Below, piece by piece: positions 26,226 through 37,699 of a DNA stretch of 64,000 bases. A program made the translations under genes and the position numbers. A model generated the notes under the pieces. It was not told the DNA's origin and did no database searches. It saw only the letters and a program-made list of their open reading frames with translations. Source of the stretch: Membranipora membranacea (taxonomy: Eukaryota; Bryozoa; Gymnolaemata; Cheilostomatida; Membraniporidae); contig OU612071.1 of assembly GCA_914767715.1 (NCBI GenBank), positions 25,105,681 through 25,169,680 of the forward strand. The letters are read 5' to 3'. The first letter of the stretch is position 1. The number at the start of each line of letters is the position of its first letter.

Positions 26226-26875
26226 TTACATATATACAGCTATGAGAGAAGTGAATAATGTAAGATGAGCAGCTGTCACGCTCAGGGCAGCGCTAGTGAC
26301 ATCACCTTCTACATCGGCGGCAGCACATTCAGAGAGCCAGTTATTCTGACACTCAAAATCATCAGAGGTCACAGGTTCACAGACTCCTGTGTGACCTGTA
26401 GCCTCTCCACTAGGAGCATTGCCATCTGGAACAAATATTCTCATCAAAATCAAAAAGTCATCGTTATTGACACGTGCTCCTCACCTGAGCTGTTTTTCTT
26501 TACAGAAAGCAAGTAAGATCTAGAATTTGTATGTCTTGTTCTTCTTCTAAGAAAAAAGGTTGATCAGCACATCGGGCTAAAATGTGACCGAGGTTATGCT
26601 GATTCCGCAGATATTTAAAATTATATATATGTTTTCAGTCTTAATTTTAATATGATATGGAGTACCTTGGAAAACTAGCAAGACCAACTATAGTAGTTTG
26701 TCCATGCATATCGGCCATGGCAATCACATGACACCCATATTATTGAATAGGTGCAATATCACTAGTTTACAATAATGTTTTAACCTCTGACCTTTCTCAA
26801 AGACACACTGAGGATCTCTCAGCTCAGCTCCATTCTTCTCTCCGTCATTATCAGAATCTGCAGTGCATAAATCTG
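26226..26875 (-). pseudogene. Partial inverted copy of the temptin-like gene
   Basis: Two exons on the minus strand, 26875-26792 and 26425-26226, match exons 2 and 3 of the gene at 2625-6045. Exon 2 reads ADLCTADSDNDGEKNGAELR, exon 3 GEATGHTGVCEPVTSDD, ending in SLIAVYM. Phases join correctly (GAG AAA G + AT). The second exon starts at an acceptor about 10 bases further in than in the full gene, losing the conserved TWT. No match to temptin exon 1 (IPNGD, RNPFG) was found up to the start of the large inverted duplication at about 27450. The 3' flank is also shared. It is most likely a truncated duplicate; an undetected diverged first exon is possible. Confidence 0.75.
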
Positions 26876-26879
26876 CTGA

Positions 26880-27445
26880 AATTTATAAGAAAATTATTTA
26901 CATCCATAAACATATACAGATGCCTTCAACTCGAAACACATCTTCTGGGTTATTTTGAAGATGCAAAACAAGGACTGGTATAATCCCATCAATGACTGAG
27001 AGATATGAAAGTGAGAGCCTAGCAGCTAGAGTAATAGATTAGATTGCGATTTCATCTGTTTCTAATTGAAAGACCCCCCAGATCTAGATCATTTGTGTAT
27101 TGGAGTACCCCTCTCTTTTTTAACCAGCCCCCCCCCCCTTCCCAACTCATGTTTTGCATTACAATGATTTCCCACTGCTTTCTTTTACCAACTCTACTGT
27201 CATGATAACTAAACATCAGGTTTGAGTTCCTCACACACCTAACCCAGTACTCACCCTGTATATCCGTATAATCTCAGACATACTAACTCTCTCGCCTACT
27301 CACATCAGTATGTTAACTGATGCCTAACAGTTTAATTCTGAAGATGGGACTCATCGATACTTTTGCCATAACAGAGGAAGCAGAACAAAATATCTGAAGC
27401 TCAATCCTTACTCTTCATTCCTGAGTTTGCCTCGTTCACCGGCAC
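26880..27445. other. No gene seen; homopolymer C tract near 27129
   Basis: The region between the temptin copy and the left arm of the inverted duplication. It was searched for a missing temptin exon 1 on the minus strand without success. Confidence 0.4.
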
Positions 27446-28486
27446 AGCTTGTAAAAATCTTAACAGTGTTAGCTTCAGGTGTGTTAGCTACTACACCTTG
27501 GATGTCATTTGGTAAACCTGTTAGACTATCTGATTGTACCATAAGATATCTGTGGAACCAGAATCAGTAACACCACCTTTCCCTTCTCTCCTTGGGTCTT
27601 ACTATATCCGGGAAGGCAATGTTTAATAAAAAAATGATGAGACAGAGATCATAGAGGCAAAACTCACAAGCAGGGTTAGTCTGAGCCCCCCCCCCCCCAG
27701 ACATTTGCCCCTGCCCAACGACCCCCGGCGAAGGTTGATTGTCTTTTTATTGTATAGAAAGACTAAACTAATAGTTATTACAGCAATATGTGCGCATTTG
27801 TGATAATGAACTTTAGTTGGTCACAGCCTCAACTTTCACCTGATCAAAGTAGAATATATTTCAATCCTGCTGAACGGTCAATCAAGCTCCCTAACTGTGT
27901 ACTGGTTCTCAGGCAATCTAAGATTCAGGCAAATTCAAGCCGGGAATTAGATGGCCAAATATGTGCCAACTCACCCATGTGTCGTTTCTGCAGGTTAATA
28001 CGGGATAAATCAATGTGCTGCATAATCCTACTAAATGAAACCCCCATATGATATCTAAGCAACCAAAGAAAGGAACTTTAGTTTGAAATCCAAAACTCAG
28101 CTTACTACATAGTTGCACACATTGACAGACATCGATATGATATATAAGATGTGTCAATGTCTGTTTAATTATGAGATATCAATGAACTAAAGTACAAAAC
28201 AAGGTCAACAGCAGCATGCTCTCAGCAAAGTAAGTTAGCAGTTGTCTTTATCATGTAGACTGACAGCTAATCCGAGTTATTCTCAAAACTCTTGTATATG
28301 TATATCATCTCACAATTTACTCTCAAATGTTCTGTTCATCTGCGGCTCTTCATCTATATAAATCCTCACATGCAAAATGGCAGGCATTCTAAATACCGAA
28401 ATAGGCACTCAACCCCAAAACACAGTCAACTCCAAATGCTGAACTTCCCTCTCTATTTCATATTTTGTTTCAGAAGTTGTCCCATG

Positions 28487-28733
28487 TGTGGTGGAACCAA
28501 ATATTAGCATAAGGAATCAAGGCAATAGATTTGAGGAAAGGAAGGGAGATGTGGTGGAACCGGATATTAGCAGAAGGGATATAGACAGCAGGCGAAAGAG
28601 ATTAGCAAAGGAGGCAGACTCGGACTATATCCGGATGCGCAAAGAGAGGTTATTGAATAAACGTGGACTAAGAGAGAGGAAGCACGAAGGAGAGACAGAC
28701 TGAGTTACATAAAGAGCTAGGGAGCTAGGAAGA
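28487..28733 (+). repeat. Left 247-bp terminal direct repeat
   Basis: It begins TGTGGTGGAACC and contains an internal 64-bp duplication: the string AGGAAAGGAAGGGAGATGTG recurs at about 28535, so the repeat start appears twice. It encodes an open basic frame (RRKRLAKEADSDYIRMRKER) also open in the right repeat. Confidence 0.8.
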
Positions 28734-28999
28734 AAAAACAAGACCCGTCGTTTGTGTATTATTAGGATTGACGATAATTAAAACTTATTATGTTGTAGAA
28801 TTGAGTCGAAGGAACAGAGGTAGAATTAGCAAGGAATTAGATAGAGGACCAAGTAGTAGAAAGGAAAGGACTGTGGAATTAGCAAGGAATTAGATAAAAG
28901 ACCAAGTAGTAGAAAGGATTGTGGAATTAGCAAGGAATTAATAGTTTAGGAAAGACTTGAGAGATTTAGGAAGGAATTGTGAGATTTAGGAAGGAAGAG

Positions 29000-30039
29000 A
29001 TGGCAACTAACAACACCTACGTTGCCATCGGTAACAGCATCGTGAGATACCTGGACCTCCCTGACATCGACACTTTTAGCTACCCGGGTCTACTCTATTT
29101 AACATGAGACAATACTTAGACCGATCGGGAATCAAGCTGGTGGTATCAGGGATACCAGACATCGTACAAAGGGGGGAAACCCACGCAGCGGGTCCCATGA
29201 TCTTAGCATACGAGAGGACGCTAAGAGAATTAGCAGCAAGGACAGATGTGATACTGTGCCCGTTTTATCCCCCCCCCCCCCGATCACTCACACCCGATCA
29301 CTGGGGGATAGTGAACAGACTAAATCACATGATCTGTGATTTGAACTCGCAAAAGGACGAAGGGACTCCCTGCCTCACAGCGGGAGTGTTCGGAAGGCAG
29401 AGTGGCAGCCATGATTTATACTTCAGACCTGAAAAACTTAGGGACGAAGCCAACCCTGGCCAAATTTTAGCAAGGCAGATGTCTGAGACGATAAAACAGT
29501 TTATTAGGACAAGGGAGAGATGGCAAGGAGAGAGGGGAGAAGAGAGAGCACCAGCAATTAGAGAAGGAGGAGACGCCAGAGAGAGAATTGAGGCCAACAG
29601 GCAAATTAGGCAGGAACCGGTAGCAAGAAGAGGCAGAGAGGAGCCAAGGAGAGAAAGAGATAGAGAGGAAGAAAACAGGCAAATTAGGCAGGAACCGGTA
29701 GCAAGAAGAGACAGAGAGGAGCTAGGAAGAGAAAGAGATAGAGAGGAAGAAAACATCAGGAGAAGTAATCGAGAAGAGATGGAAAGGGCATTAGAGGAAG
29801 TTAGAGCTGAGTACCAAGAGCGGCGCCATAGGCTGCTTGAACAAAACAACAGGACATACCAACAAAGGCTAGATGAGTTAGAGAGAGAGGAAGAGGACCG
29901 AGAAAGGGAGGAGAGACAGCGAAGAGAGCGAGACAGAGACAGAAATAGGAGAGAAGCACAAGCGGAGAGAGGAGAGCCCAGATTCAGAAATCGGGACATA
30001 AGAGAGAACGTCCCCAGTAGACGGTACAATCAGGATTAG
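29000..30039 (+). CDS. SGNH-like domain with Arg/Glu-rich coiled tail (two overlapping frames)
   Basis: A first frame begins at ATG 29000 (MATNNTYVAIGNSIVRYL ... SYPG) and stops at 29105-29107. A second, shifted frame starts at ATG 29104, overlapping as ATGA, and runs to 30039 (311 residues). Together they follow the block order of SGNH hydrolases: block I IGNS (usual GDS), block II with Gly in SYPG, a block-III-like SGIPD after the junction, and a late HDLYFRPEKL. Several catalytic positions are altered, so esterase activity is doubtful. From about residue 140 the second frame is almost only R, E, Q and D, with a 26-residue tandem repeat (29596-29673 and 29674-29751), predicted as charged coiled coil. 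It could be a Gag-like RNA-binding product. Whether the frame change is a mutation or programmed is unknown. Confidence 0.6.
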
Positions 30040-30075
30040 AGTAAGATAACGAAGAAATAAGGAAAGGAAGGGAGA

Positions 30076-30322
30076 TGTGGTGGAACCAAATATTAGCATA
30101 AGGAATCAAGGCAATAGATTTGAGGAAAGGAAGGGAGATGTGGTGGAACCGGATATTATCATAAGGGATATAGACAGCAGGCGAAAGAGATTAGCAAAGG
30201 AGGCAGACTCGGACTATATCCGGATGCGCAAAGAGAGGTTATTAGATAAACGTGGACTAAGAGAGAGGAAGCACGAAGGAGAGACAGACTGAGTTACATA
30301 AAGAGCTAGGGAGCTAGGAAGA
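30076..30322 (+). repeat. Right 247-bp terminal direct repeat
   Basis: Same length and nearly the same sequence as 28487-28733, directly preceded by a purine tract. The few differences (for example agcagaagg against atcataagg near 30157) suggest a fairly recent insertion. Confidence 0.8.
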
Positions 30323-30329
30323 CCCATAC

Positions 30330-31130
30330 CAATATACATGTAAGTTGAATACACGACACCATGATGAGTAAGTAGAAGACAACTTCTTTCAGAATTGTTC
30401 TAATTCACAGTTTTAGTTATCTTTAGTATTTCCCAGTGGAAGATGCACAACGTAACCTTCACAACCATATGATGTAATGCGTCGTGTTATGTTATATAAA
30501 ATTGTCATGAGATCAATCACTGGTTTGCAGATAACTGAATAATTATTGCTAATTTGTGTAGAATTGTTGTTTATAGAATGTCCTCACAAGTATTTCAAAG
30601 GTTTAGATTTCATAAAACTCTGATCAGTGTTTTCAGTATTCGTCTCATACTGACTAATGATGAAACAGAGGCGGACTGTGAATTTATCTCCTATGCATGC
30701 AATGTGCAAACCTCAGCGTACCAGGTTTGCCATGATAGGATTGTTATTTGTTCAACACCAACATCAAGATATAATTAAGATTAATTAAATGAATTTTATT
30801 ATATTATTGCGCTGTTAAAATTACAAAAATGTAAAAGAAAGTATAAAAATGTAGTAAAAATAGTAACCAATTAGTCAGGAGTCGCAAACCAAGTCAGGAT
30901 AAATTATGTGTCTAAAAATTAGTAGTATTCAAGTACGAAGGAAGAGTTTGTAATAATAAGTGTGAAATACTGATTATAAATATTTACATCTAAGTAAAAT
31001 GTTCCCAAAAAGACAATCTGAACAACTCAGAGGTTACAAGACAGACTTCTTGTCACCTGAAGGCCTTGATGATAAACCATAAATTGTGATCGACAAACCA
31101 ACACTAAAGTTTACAACACTTCTCAACTCG
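30330..31130. other. Shared downstream flank of the nucleotidyltransferase gene
   Basis: Non-coding sequence matched, inverted, at about 58620-59330. The reading frame at 30554-30778 persists in the other arm but this is expected from duplication alone. The gene's polyadenylation signal, TTTATT on this strand, is at 31133-31138. Confidence 0.5.
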
Positions 31131-31195
31131 ATTTTATTCACAACGGATCCCAACTAACTTGCTTGAAACATGAATACTACAATCAAAGAGCCTCA

Positions 31196-34100
31196 CTAAC
31201 TCATTGAGCAGTGTTCAAACTCGATACCGACTTGTTTTATCAGACTGAGACTGTCTCTTAGTGAGATCGCCTCTCGCTGGGCTCTCTGATAATCAGGAGA
31301 GAAAGCTTCATTATCGGTGCTGAGATCATACATGAGGTCAGCTGCCTTCACTGCATATTCTCTTGACTCTGAGAGACGAAGGAGGCGAAACAGGAGCAGA
31401 CCTATGGCTGTGTGGGTTTGGGCGAGGTGGAATCTGGTCTGTCTGTATTGTGGGAACTCTTGAAAGACACAAAGCGCTTTGTGCAGATTTATCCAAGCTT
31501 TATCAAACTTATCAAGCATCATCAGACTAAACCCCATCAGGTAATAACAGATCCCAGATTGTGGTGGATATTTCCCTGCTGGCCTTGTAAATGCCAGGTA
31601 TGATAACCTGTAAGCTGTCTTATATTCCTTCAATGCAACGCAGCATTTACTTGAATCTGTCAGCAGGTCAACATAACTTTCACTGAGAACAAATCTCTTA
31701 CATCTCGCAGCCTGTCTGAACGACTCTAGCGCCTCAGTATAACGTCCTGTCTTAGTATAGAGATGGCCTAGTGAGTCAAAGGCTAATGACCTAGCATGGT
31801 CTCTCTTAGAGATAGCTACCTCATTTACTGTTTCGAATACATTGCTGATAATTTGTAAAGCCTTGTCATACTCTCCGAGCTCACAGTGAACTCGTACAAG
31901 ACGATTGCGTGCTAACTGAATATCAGGGGTAAGAGCTTGACACGAGGTATACAAACAGAGTGCATGTGAATGATCCACCAATTATCTATGACAACAACCC
32001 ATACTATATAGTATACCTGCAATTTGCCAAGAATGAAACATCCTCCTAACACTAATAGCATTACTGTCAGAGTGATGGCAATGCTGTTTAGACACTGCTA
32101 ACGATTTATCATTGTATTGAAAAGATATACTATAATCACCAATTACAGAATATATCACTGCGCGTAACTGGTATATACGCACTAGATCTGGATGTGCTGT
32201 GTGTTGGCCGTAAATGTTAATGAGGAGACTCTCAGCATTATAAGAATCAGATGAGGCTTTCTCGTATTCCCCTAATTCAAAGTGGAGATTACTCCTATGA
32301 TGCAGAGCCCTATACAGATTAACATCAACATTTACGCCCATGTTAGTTTTTAATGCGTCTAAGATATCAAGATTAGAAGTTCTATGTTTGAGTGCATGGT
32401 CATATAATTCCAGCCCTCGATATGTTTTACTCCGGTAGCTATAATAATCTGATATTACAGAAGCTAAATGAGACACTCGATCACGACATGTTTTGTCATG
32501 TTTAGTTTGTACCTCTTTCATTGCAAAATCATACAGTGACAGTGATTTTGTGTCAAATAGCTCCATAAGAGCAGGCTCTATCTTATCCAGGACCTCAAGG
32601 CTTACTTTGTGATGCTGAAGCTTCAAGAAACACAAGACTTGCTCCCTCTGCCAGGTTATAACTGATCTAATATTATCACATCGGATCAGAGTGTCAAGAT
32701 AATCTAAAGCCTCTCTGTATTTCTTACTTTCATATAGAATGGTGTAACAAAGCACTAGTGCTCTCAACTCATATGCTCTAGGTTTTGTTATGTTGTTTAT
32801 AAGAACATACTCTCTTATCATCTTCCTAAATCCATTACAATCTACCACGTTTTCTTCTGTTAGAGCTTCAGTCAGGACTCTTAAAGCTCTCTTGTAATCA
32901 TCCGAAAAACAGAAAACCTCGGCTTGTAACAGGAAATTTGATTGGAGCAGACTTACTGGTGATCTTTTATCTGGAAGACATTTAACGATGAATTTTCTCA
33001 TATCAACATCATGTAAATCCTCTATCATAGACAGGCCTCTTACTACTGATCTGTTGACTAACCATTTCAGGGACGTCAACAAACAACCGAACATGATGAA
33101 GATATTTCTGGGGATGTGATAGCGGTCACTCTCTGATTTCTGTGGGATGTTGGGGAGAACAGACAGACACTCACACTGTGTCCCTGAAGTGATGTAGGCC
33201 TTTATCCTTATAAAGATGGCCAGCCCTAGTGTTATGTTCATCAATTGATATTGCTCTTTACTTATTACCCCTAATGACGATGTCATGATCTTGAACACCC
33301 CCCATGGATATGATTTTTCAACCTGAAGCAGGACTTTTAGATTTGATGCGAGTAGAGTCGGATAACGGAACACGTCAGGTTTCATCTTTAAGTCGGATTT
33401 TTCATTGCCACGCTCAGATTTGGGCAGGAAAGGATAGTTTTTAATATCCTCTAAGATAGTCCTCAACCTTTTCTGGATCACTGACACGCTTTTCATTTGC
33501 TCTTCCTCAAAGTTTCGCCTTCTCTCTAGAAAGCTTTTGTAAAGAGCTTCCCCACCATTGTGCGCAAATATTAACACTGTGCTCGAAAGTAAATCTGCAA
33601 GATCTCCGACCTTATTAGGGTCAACAGGTGATCTCAAGGCCAACTTGTAGCTTTTCATTAATTGATCAACTGTTAATATGAGTTTCTCACTACCAGGGTA
33701 ACCATTACCTGTAGGTATATTACCAGCCTTCTTTGTAATCCCATCAATTCTAATACCGCTAACTTTGGGCTGGTCAATATCCTTTACATCTTCACTTTTT
33801 AACTCGGCAATGTCAAAACGCTTCATCTCAGTCTCCCCTAGATTGTTTATACGGAAATATGTGTCCATAGCTAACCAAGTGAAGTAATCTGTCTCAGTTG
33901 AGTCTACTATGAAAGCATATTCCATGTCTGAGTAAGGGGTGGCTTCACCTCGAGCTACAGAACCGAGACCGAGAACAGCAAACATGAAGGGAGGAGACAA
34001 CCCAAATTTACACAAAACCTCAACACTACTACCAACGATTGACGAGAAAACATCAATAATACCCTCAGTACACTCAACACTCGCATCAAACACAGAGTCT

Positions 34101-34723
34101 ACTAACTGTTCAGCTTGTTTTATATTAGAGTTACTAAACACATCATCCAGACTGAGAGCCTCCTGGAGTGAATCTAGACTGTCTACTTGTTGTCTGATGT
34201 TGTTACGGTATGACATCACCTTATGTTTGTGTTTAGTAATAAGATCCTGATGCTCACTGAAGGATAGTGGATGATTTCTGTTATACCAGGTATTCTCTAT
34301 GTCATACACTCTCCTTAGTCTTCTCTCTGTGGGCTCTAGTTGGGCTACACATCCACTGGCCAAACCGTGAGCCTATATAGGATAAATTATAAGCATAAGT
34401 AAAACATTTTCAATGCTGTGAGGTTAGCCTGATTAGTCCCAAAGCCAGGTTGAGAAAACAAAACCATTGTTACTCTTTGCTGGGAGAACACAACTTCAGG
34501 TCAACTTGAGTAAATTTGTTCATAAAAAGATGACGCCTGTAGTTGTACATGCAGCCCTGTCTGTCCAATCCTTATCAAAATGTGTGCCCAAATTTTTCTA
34601 GATAAGAGCTTTTACCTTGAGGCAAGTTATCCAGTTACTTTCATCCTTTGTTTCCAGATTATTTCTCTCAGCCTCAAATTGATAATGAGCTGCTAAAAGA
34701 TCCAATCCCCAAAAATCATCCAT
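31196..34723 (-). CDS. GlnD-like nucleotidyltransferase-TPR protein with one in-frame TAA
   Basis: Exon 1 is 34723-34616, starting at ATG with MDDFWGLDLLAAHYQFEAER. It joins in phase 0 to exon 2, 34372-31196. The frame covers 1093 residues apart from a single TAA at 31984-31982, where the other copy has TCA. Residues about 173-188 read GSVARGEATPYSDMEY, the catalytic loop of the DUF294/GlnD-like nucleotidyltransferase family, with the metal-binding Asp and Glu (SDMEY) present. An alpha-helical linker follows. The C-terminal half (from about residue 560) is made of TPR-type helix pairs (LYDHALKHR, ELGEYEKA, GEYDKALQI, GRYTEALESFRQAA), a protein-binding scaffold. The substrate is unknown; nucleotide transfer to a protein or small nucleotide is inferred from the family only. 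AATAAA (minus) is at 31138-31133. The TAA makes this a probable recent pseudogene or allele. A 5' UTR exon is suggested by an acceptor just before ATG. Confidence 0.85.
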
Positions 34724-35290
34724 CCTGAAATCAGAGTAAAAGTACAAACAGTGAATCTTCTCTAATGACTGAACGCAAATCAGCTACCAGAAGGCTGTAG
34801 CGTATTGCGCTGACTCATATCCTCTACACGACTGTACTTTTAGATATAATAGTACACAAATTAACCACTTTATGACTGCTATCCAGACCATATGTCTGTT
34901 CGCCAGGTTTAGAAGTCACATCGAAAACTACGCCGCATAAGTAGTTTTGAAACATGGGTCTAACTTGGAGTTATGCTTTCACAGTTCTATTATGGGAGTG
35001 TCAAAGATGGGATTATAATTGCAAGGACCTGCAAAGTCAACAAACCATTGTCAATTATATGCACAAGTTATGTGGAATAAGAATATGGAATATGCCGACG
35101 ACTTAAATTGATAGCTAAAGTATAAACAGGAAAGTGGTATGGTGCAGCACATGTGTGAGATACAAATACAAGGATTGATGAGACTCAGATGCTATCATGG
35201 TCCATAAATTTCCTTTAGCCTATGACTACATGTAATATTAAATATAATATATATAAATAATAACATTCAGACGACGGGATGCTGCTGTAG
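34724..35290. promoter_or_regulatory. Upstream region of the nucleotidyltransferase-TPR gene, conserved in both arms
   Basis: The sequence just upstream of exon 1, including a splice acceptor (tttcag) one base before the start codon, is kept in both arms (matched at about 54600-55175). A promoter and a non-coding first exon are expected here; no TATA element was pinned down. Confidence 0.4.
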
Positions 35291-35313
35291 CAGACAGACG
35301 TAACATCTTAAAT

Positions 35314-35586
35314 ATGGAGGGCCATCGGTGCAACCAGCACTTCCAGCTCTATCAACATGACAACGATTACAAAAACGCATATATTACTACCCTGACAACC
35401 ACTTATAGCCAACTGTGCCTCGACTGCGTCGGCGGCTTGGCCACCGTTGGGCGCGTTGGCCAGACACACCACTACATCATTCAACTCTGGCTTCCAACAG
35501 CATGCTTAAAAGAGCGTCCACTGCCCAACCAATTCAAGCGCTACAAAACAATCGCCTGCCAAAATCTTCGGGCAAATCAAACATAA
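35314..35586 (+). other. Conserved GC-richer open frame, unidentified
   Basis: A 90-residue frame (MEGHRCNQHFQLYQHD ...) lies in a segment, 35280-35720, that is more GC-rich than its surroundings. The frame is kept in the other arm (54570-54286) with about four replacements. An overlapping frame at 35415-35756 is also open. I do not recognise either. It may be an inserted repeat fragment or a small divergently transcribed gene sharing the promoter region of the nucleotidyltransferase gene. Confidence 0.35.
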
Positions 35587-36429
35587 ACAATAAACTAGCT
35601 AAATGTAGACATCGCCGATGTTCAATTAACCTTTCACCTCAGCTGGCCTGCATTGACGAGCGACTGACCTGCATGGCAGGAACATCAGGCCCAACCAACA
35701 CGGAATTCTCACAGGTGTTTGCCTTACCTTTCCATTTGTTCCAGTATTCATTTTAAAGCAATACACCAAGGACGAGTAGTATAAATTTTGAATGTCTAAG
35801 GACTACCCTTTGCCAGCTTGAAAAAAATCAATCCTACGCCCACACTGTGAAAAAAAGGCATTACTTATTTTATTTTCCTACAAGCTGTGCAAGTAGTTGT
35901 GCATATTCATGGTCATTCACAATTAAGTGATGATGATAATTTTTAATGGTGATGGCTAACTGATGTCCCTACAGTTGATTATCCCTGAAATCACTTTCAC
36001 CTATCCACATTCATTAAGTTGCAGTGGTGCCTAATCTATGTTTATTTACAAGTTAGATTCAGTCATTTTCATTGGAAATAGTTTGTTTGAATTTTCAGAA
36101 GACAATTAATCCCTAAGTTACAGAATCAAACAATTTAAAATCAGCGAGAATCGATGATGCGTCAGACAGCCATAGTTTGGTTTCATTATTTCATTTGTGA
36201 TAATCCAGATAAATCTCAATGATAAACATCAGCCTGCAGATACGGGAAAGCTAAAGTGAAAGATAGATACCACAACAAGCACTTTCAACAACTTCAAGGG
36301 CAAGGCGTTGGTGGCCACCAACGCACCTCACCCTCTAACCATCTAGGTGTTTCAAGTCTCTATGTCGCCGCATTAATCTCCAAAGAGACTGTTTAGATCA
36401 CAGGCTTTCAGTATTTTGAATAAACTAGA

Positions 36430-37690
36430 ACTGACACCTCAGGACCCAACTCTAATAATGGTGCTGTGGAAGGTAGGGATAAGAAAAGCATGAGGGGATT
36501 TGTTTGCAACAGCAATATGTTCTGTGAAAAACTGAGGCGTGTCAATAATGGGTGATTATTGGAAAAACTGCCTCTTCCATATCAATGGTATATTGGGACC
36601 GTATCACAGGTCTTCTCCAAAACTTTGGTCTTTGGCAATGTTTGACTGAAGAAAAGATGCAAAGCTGTTCGGCCAAGGAGGTCGGATCAGAGCTTAGATC
36701 ATTTGTCAGAGTGACGCTAGATCAAGTTTGATCTATTTGCTTGCATTTGTGCATCAGTTACTCTCCCTCCACTAGAGGGTTTAATTATTGTAACAACTGC
36801 CTCATTCATTTCATTGGTCATGGGATATATTATTCATTATGCCAATAAGAGCAGGCAACTGAAATGTAAGTGTTTAAGGACATGCCTCGCCTAGGATACT
36901 AACTTGAGAACAACTGGTCCGATTTCCTTGGTTTTCATTCAAATTATAGCTATTCCTTGTTTAGCAATTTCCAAACCCTCAATTATCTTTGATTCAATTT
37001 TTTATGTATGTGATGGCAATTTATAAAATTTAAGTCACCGGTCCCCATGCAAAAGAATAGGAGCTGTTAATAACTGGGAGCATCTGGCTCAGACGCCTCA
37101 CAACCATTTATTCATATCAAACCAGGATTGGCAGTGCAAAGTAGTCCCAATAAAATTAATTTGTCATAATTCATCCTAGGAACAAGCCTTGCCAGTTTGT
37201 GAACTGTTGTAAAATACACACCATAATGACTGGATTTTAGAGCCTTATATTACTACGCCAAATCTGGTCCAGAAATATATCAGGCAAAAAACCATGTAGG
37301 GTTGGATTTTCCTCTGTATTCATGAGGCATTTATTTCAATTAGAGTAGAGATGTTGATTCGAAACTTCAGAATATTCAAAAGGGATATGTTTGTAGGTAG
37401 TTCCTATACAATAGACAGTTTTCTGAGCTCTTATTTATGCCTCAATTGGGAGTTGTCCTCTCTCCAGTTTGGTACTTTTAACCCACGCCGAATAGGAAAA
37501 ACCTGCTGAAAGAGGGTTTTCTTGATAGGATAAACATGATTTTTGATTCAGAGTCTGCACCATTGAAAACCCTGTGAGCACTAAGGCCAATGAGAACATG
37601 CGTACATCGAAATTACAACGTTACTAAAAGTGGTGATTGCAAGAAAAAGGTTTAAAAAAGTATGGTCAGGTTATCCAAAAACAAAACAAA
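36430..37690. other. Start of spacer between duplication arms; no gene seen
   Basis: AT-rich sequence without recognisable coding segments. Confidence 0.45.
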
Positions 37691-37699
37691 AAATTCATC

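Larger units (their letters stand above)
28481..30327 (+). mobile_element. Short LTR-bounded retroelement carrying an SGNH-like frame
   Basis: Two direct repeats of 247 bp each, 28487-28733 and 30076-30322, start TGTGGTGGAACC and end CTAGGAAGA, differing at only a handful of positions. The purine tract GGAAAGGAAGGGAGA lies directly before the right repeat, as a polypurine tract does before a 3' LTR. CCCAT occurs at 28481-28485 and 30323-30327 as a probable 5-bp target duplication. The interior (1342 bp) has a leader with three tandem copies of a GAATTAGCAAGGAATTAG unit (28820-28945) and one protein frame. No reverse transcriptase, protease or integrase is present, so it must be moved by others if it is a retroelement. 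The right arm lacks it, so it inserted after the duplication or was lost there. A primer binding site is not evident. Confidence 0.72.
27450..36425. repeat. Left arm of a large inverted segmental duplication
   Basis: Sequence from about 27450 (near gttagcttcaggtgtgttagc) to about 36425 is the reverse complement of about 47530-60580. Matches are recognisable at many points: the 5' and 3' flanks, the whole nucleotidyltransferase-TPR gene, the short GC-rich frame at 35314-35586, and the inner end cagattttgaataa-type sequence at 36410-36425. Removing the insertions specific to each arm leaves about 7.1 kb here and about 6.9 kb on the right. Confidence 0.88.

Noticed and set aside
27689-27698. C homopolymers (also at 27129, 29270, 43907 and 52383)
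   Set aside because: Simple tracts, possibly length-variable or sequencing artefacts; no structural role inferred.
29325-30029. A 234-residue open frame on the minus strand, Ser/Leu-rich
   Set aside because: It is the antisense of the Arg/Glu-rich repeat frame; purine-rich codons read backwards give Ser and Leu without stops.
30554-30778. Frame conserved in both arms (also 58904-59104)
   Set aside because: Persistence is expected from the recent duplication; no domain, no splice logic, and it overlaps the gene's 3' flank.
31982-31984. Selenocysteine codon inside the nucleotidyltransferase-TPR frame
   Set aside because: The codon is TAA, not TGA, and the paralogue encodes serine.
31196-34723. 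Recent transfer of the nucleotidyltransferase gene from bacteria
   Set aside because: The catalytic family is bacterial-like (GlnD), but the gene has a spliceosomal intron, a eukaryotic polyadenylation signal and host-like composition.
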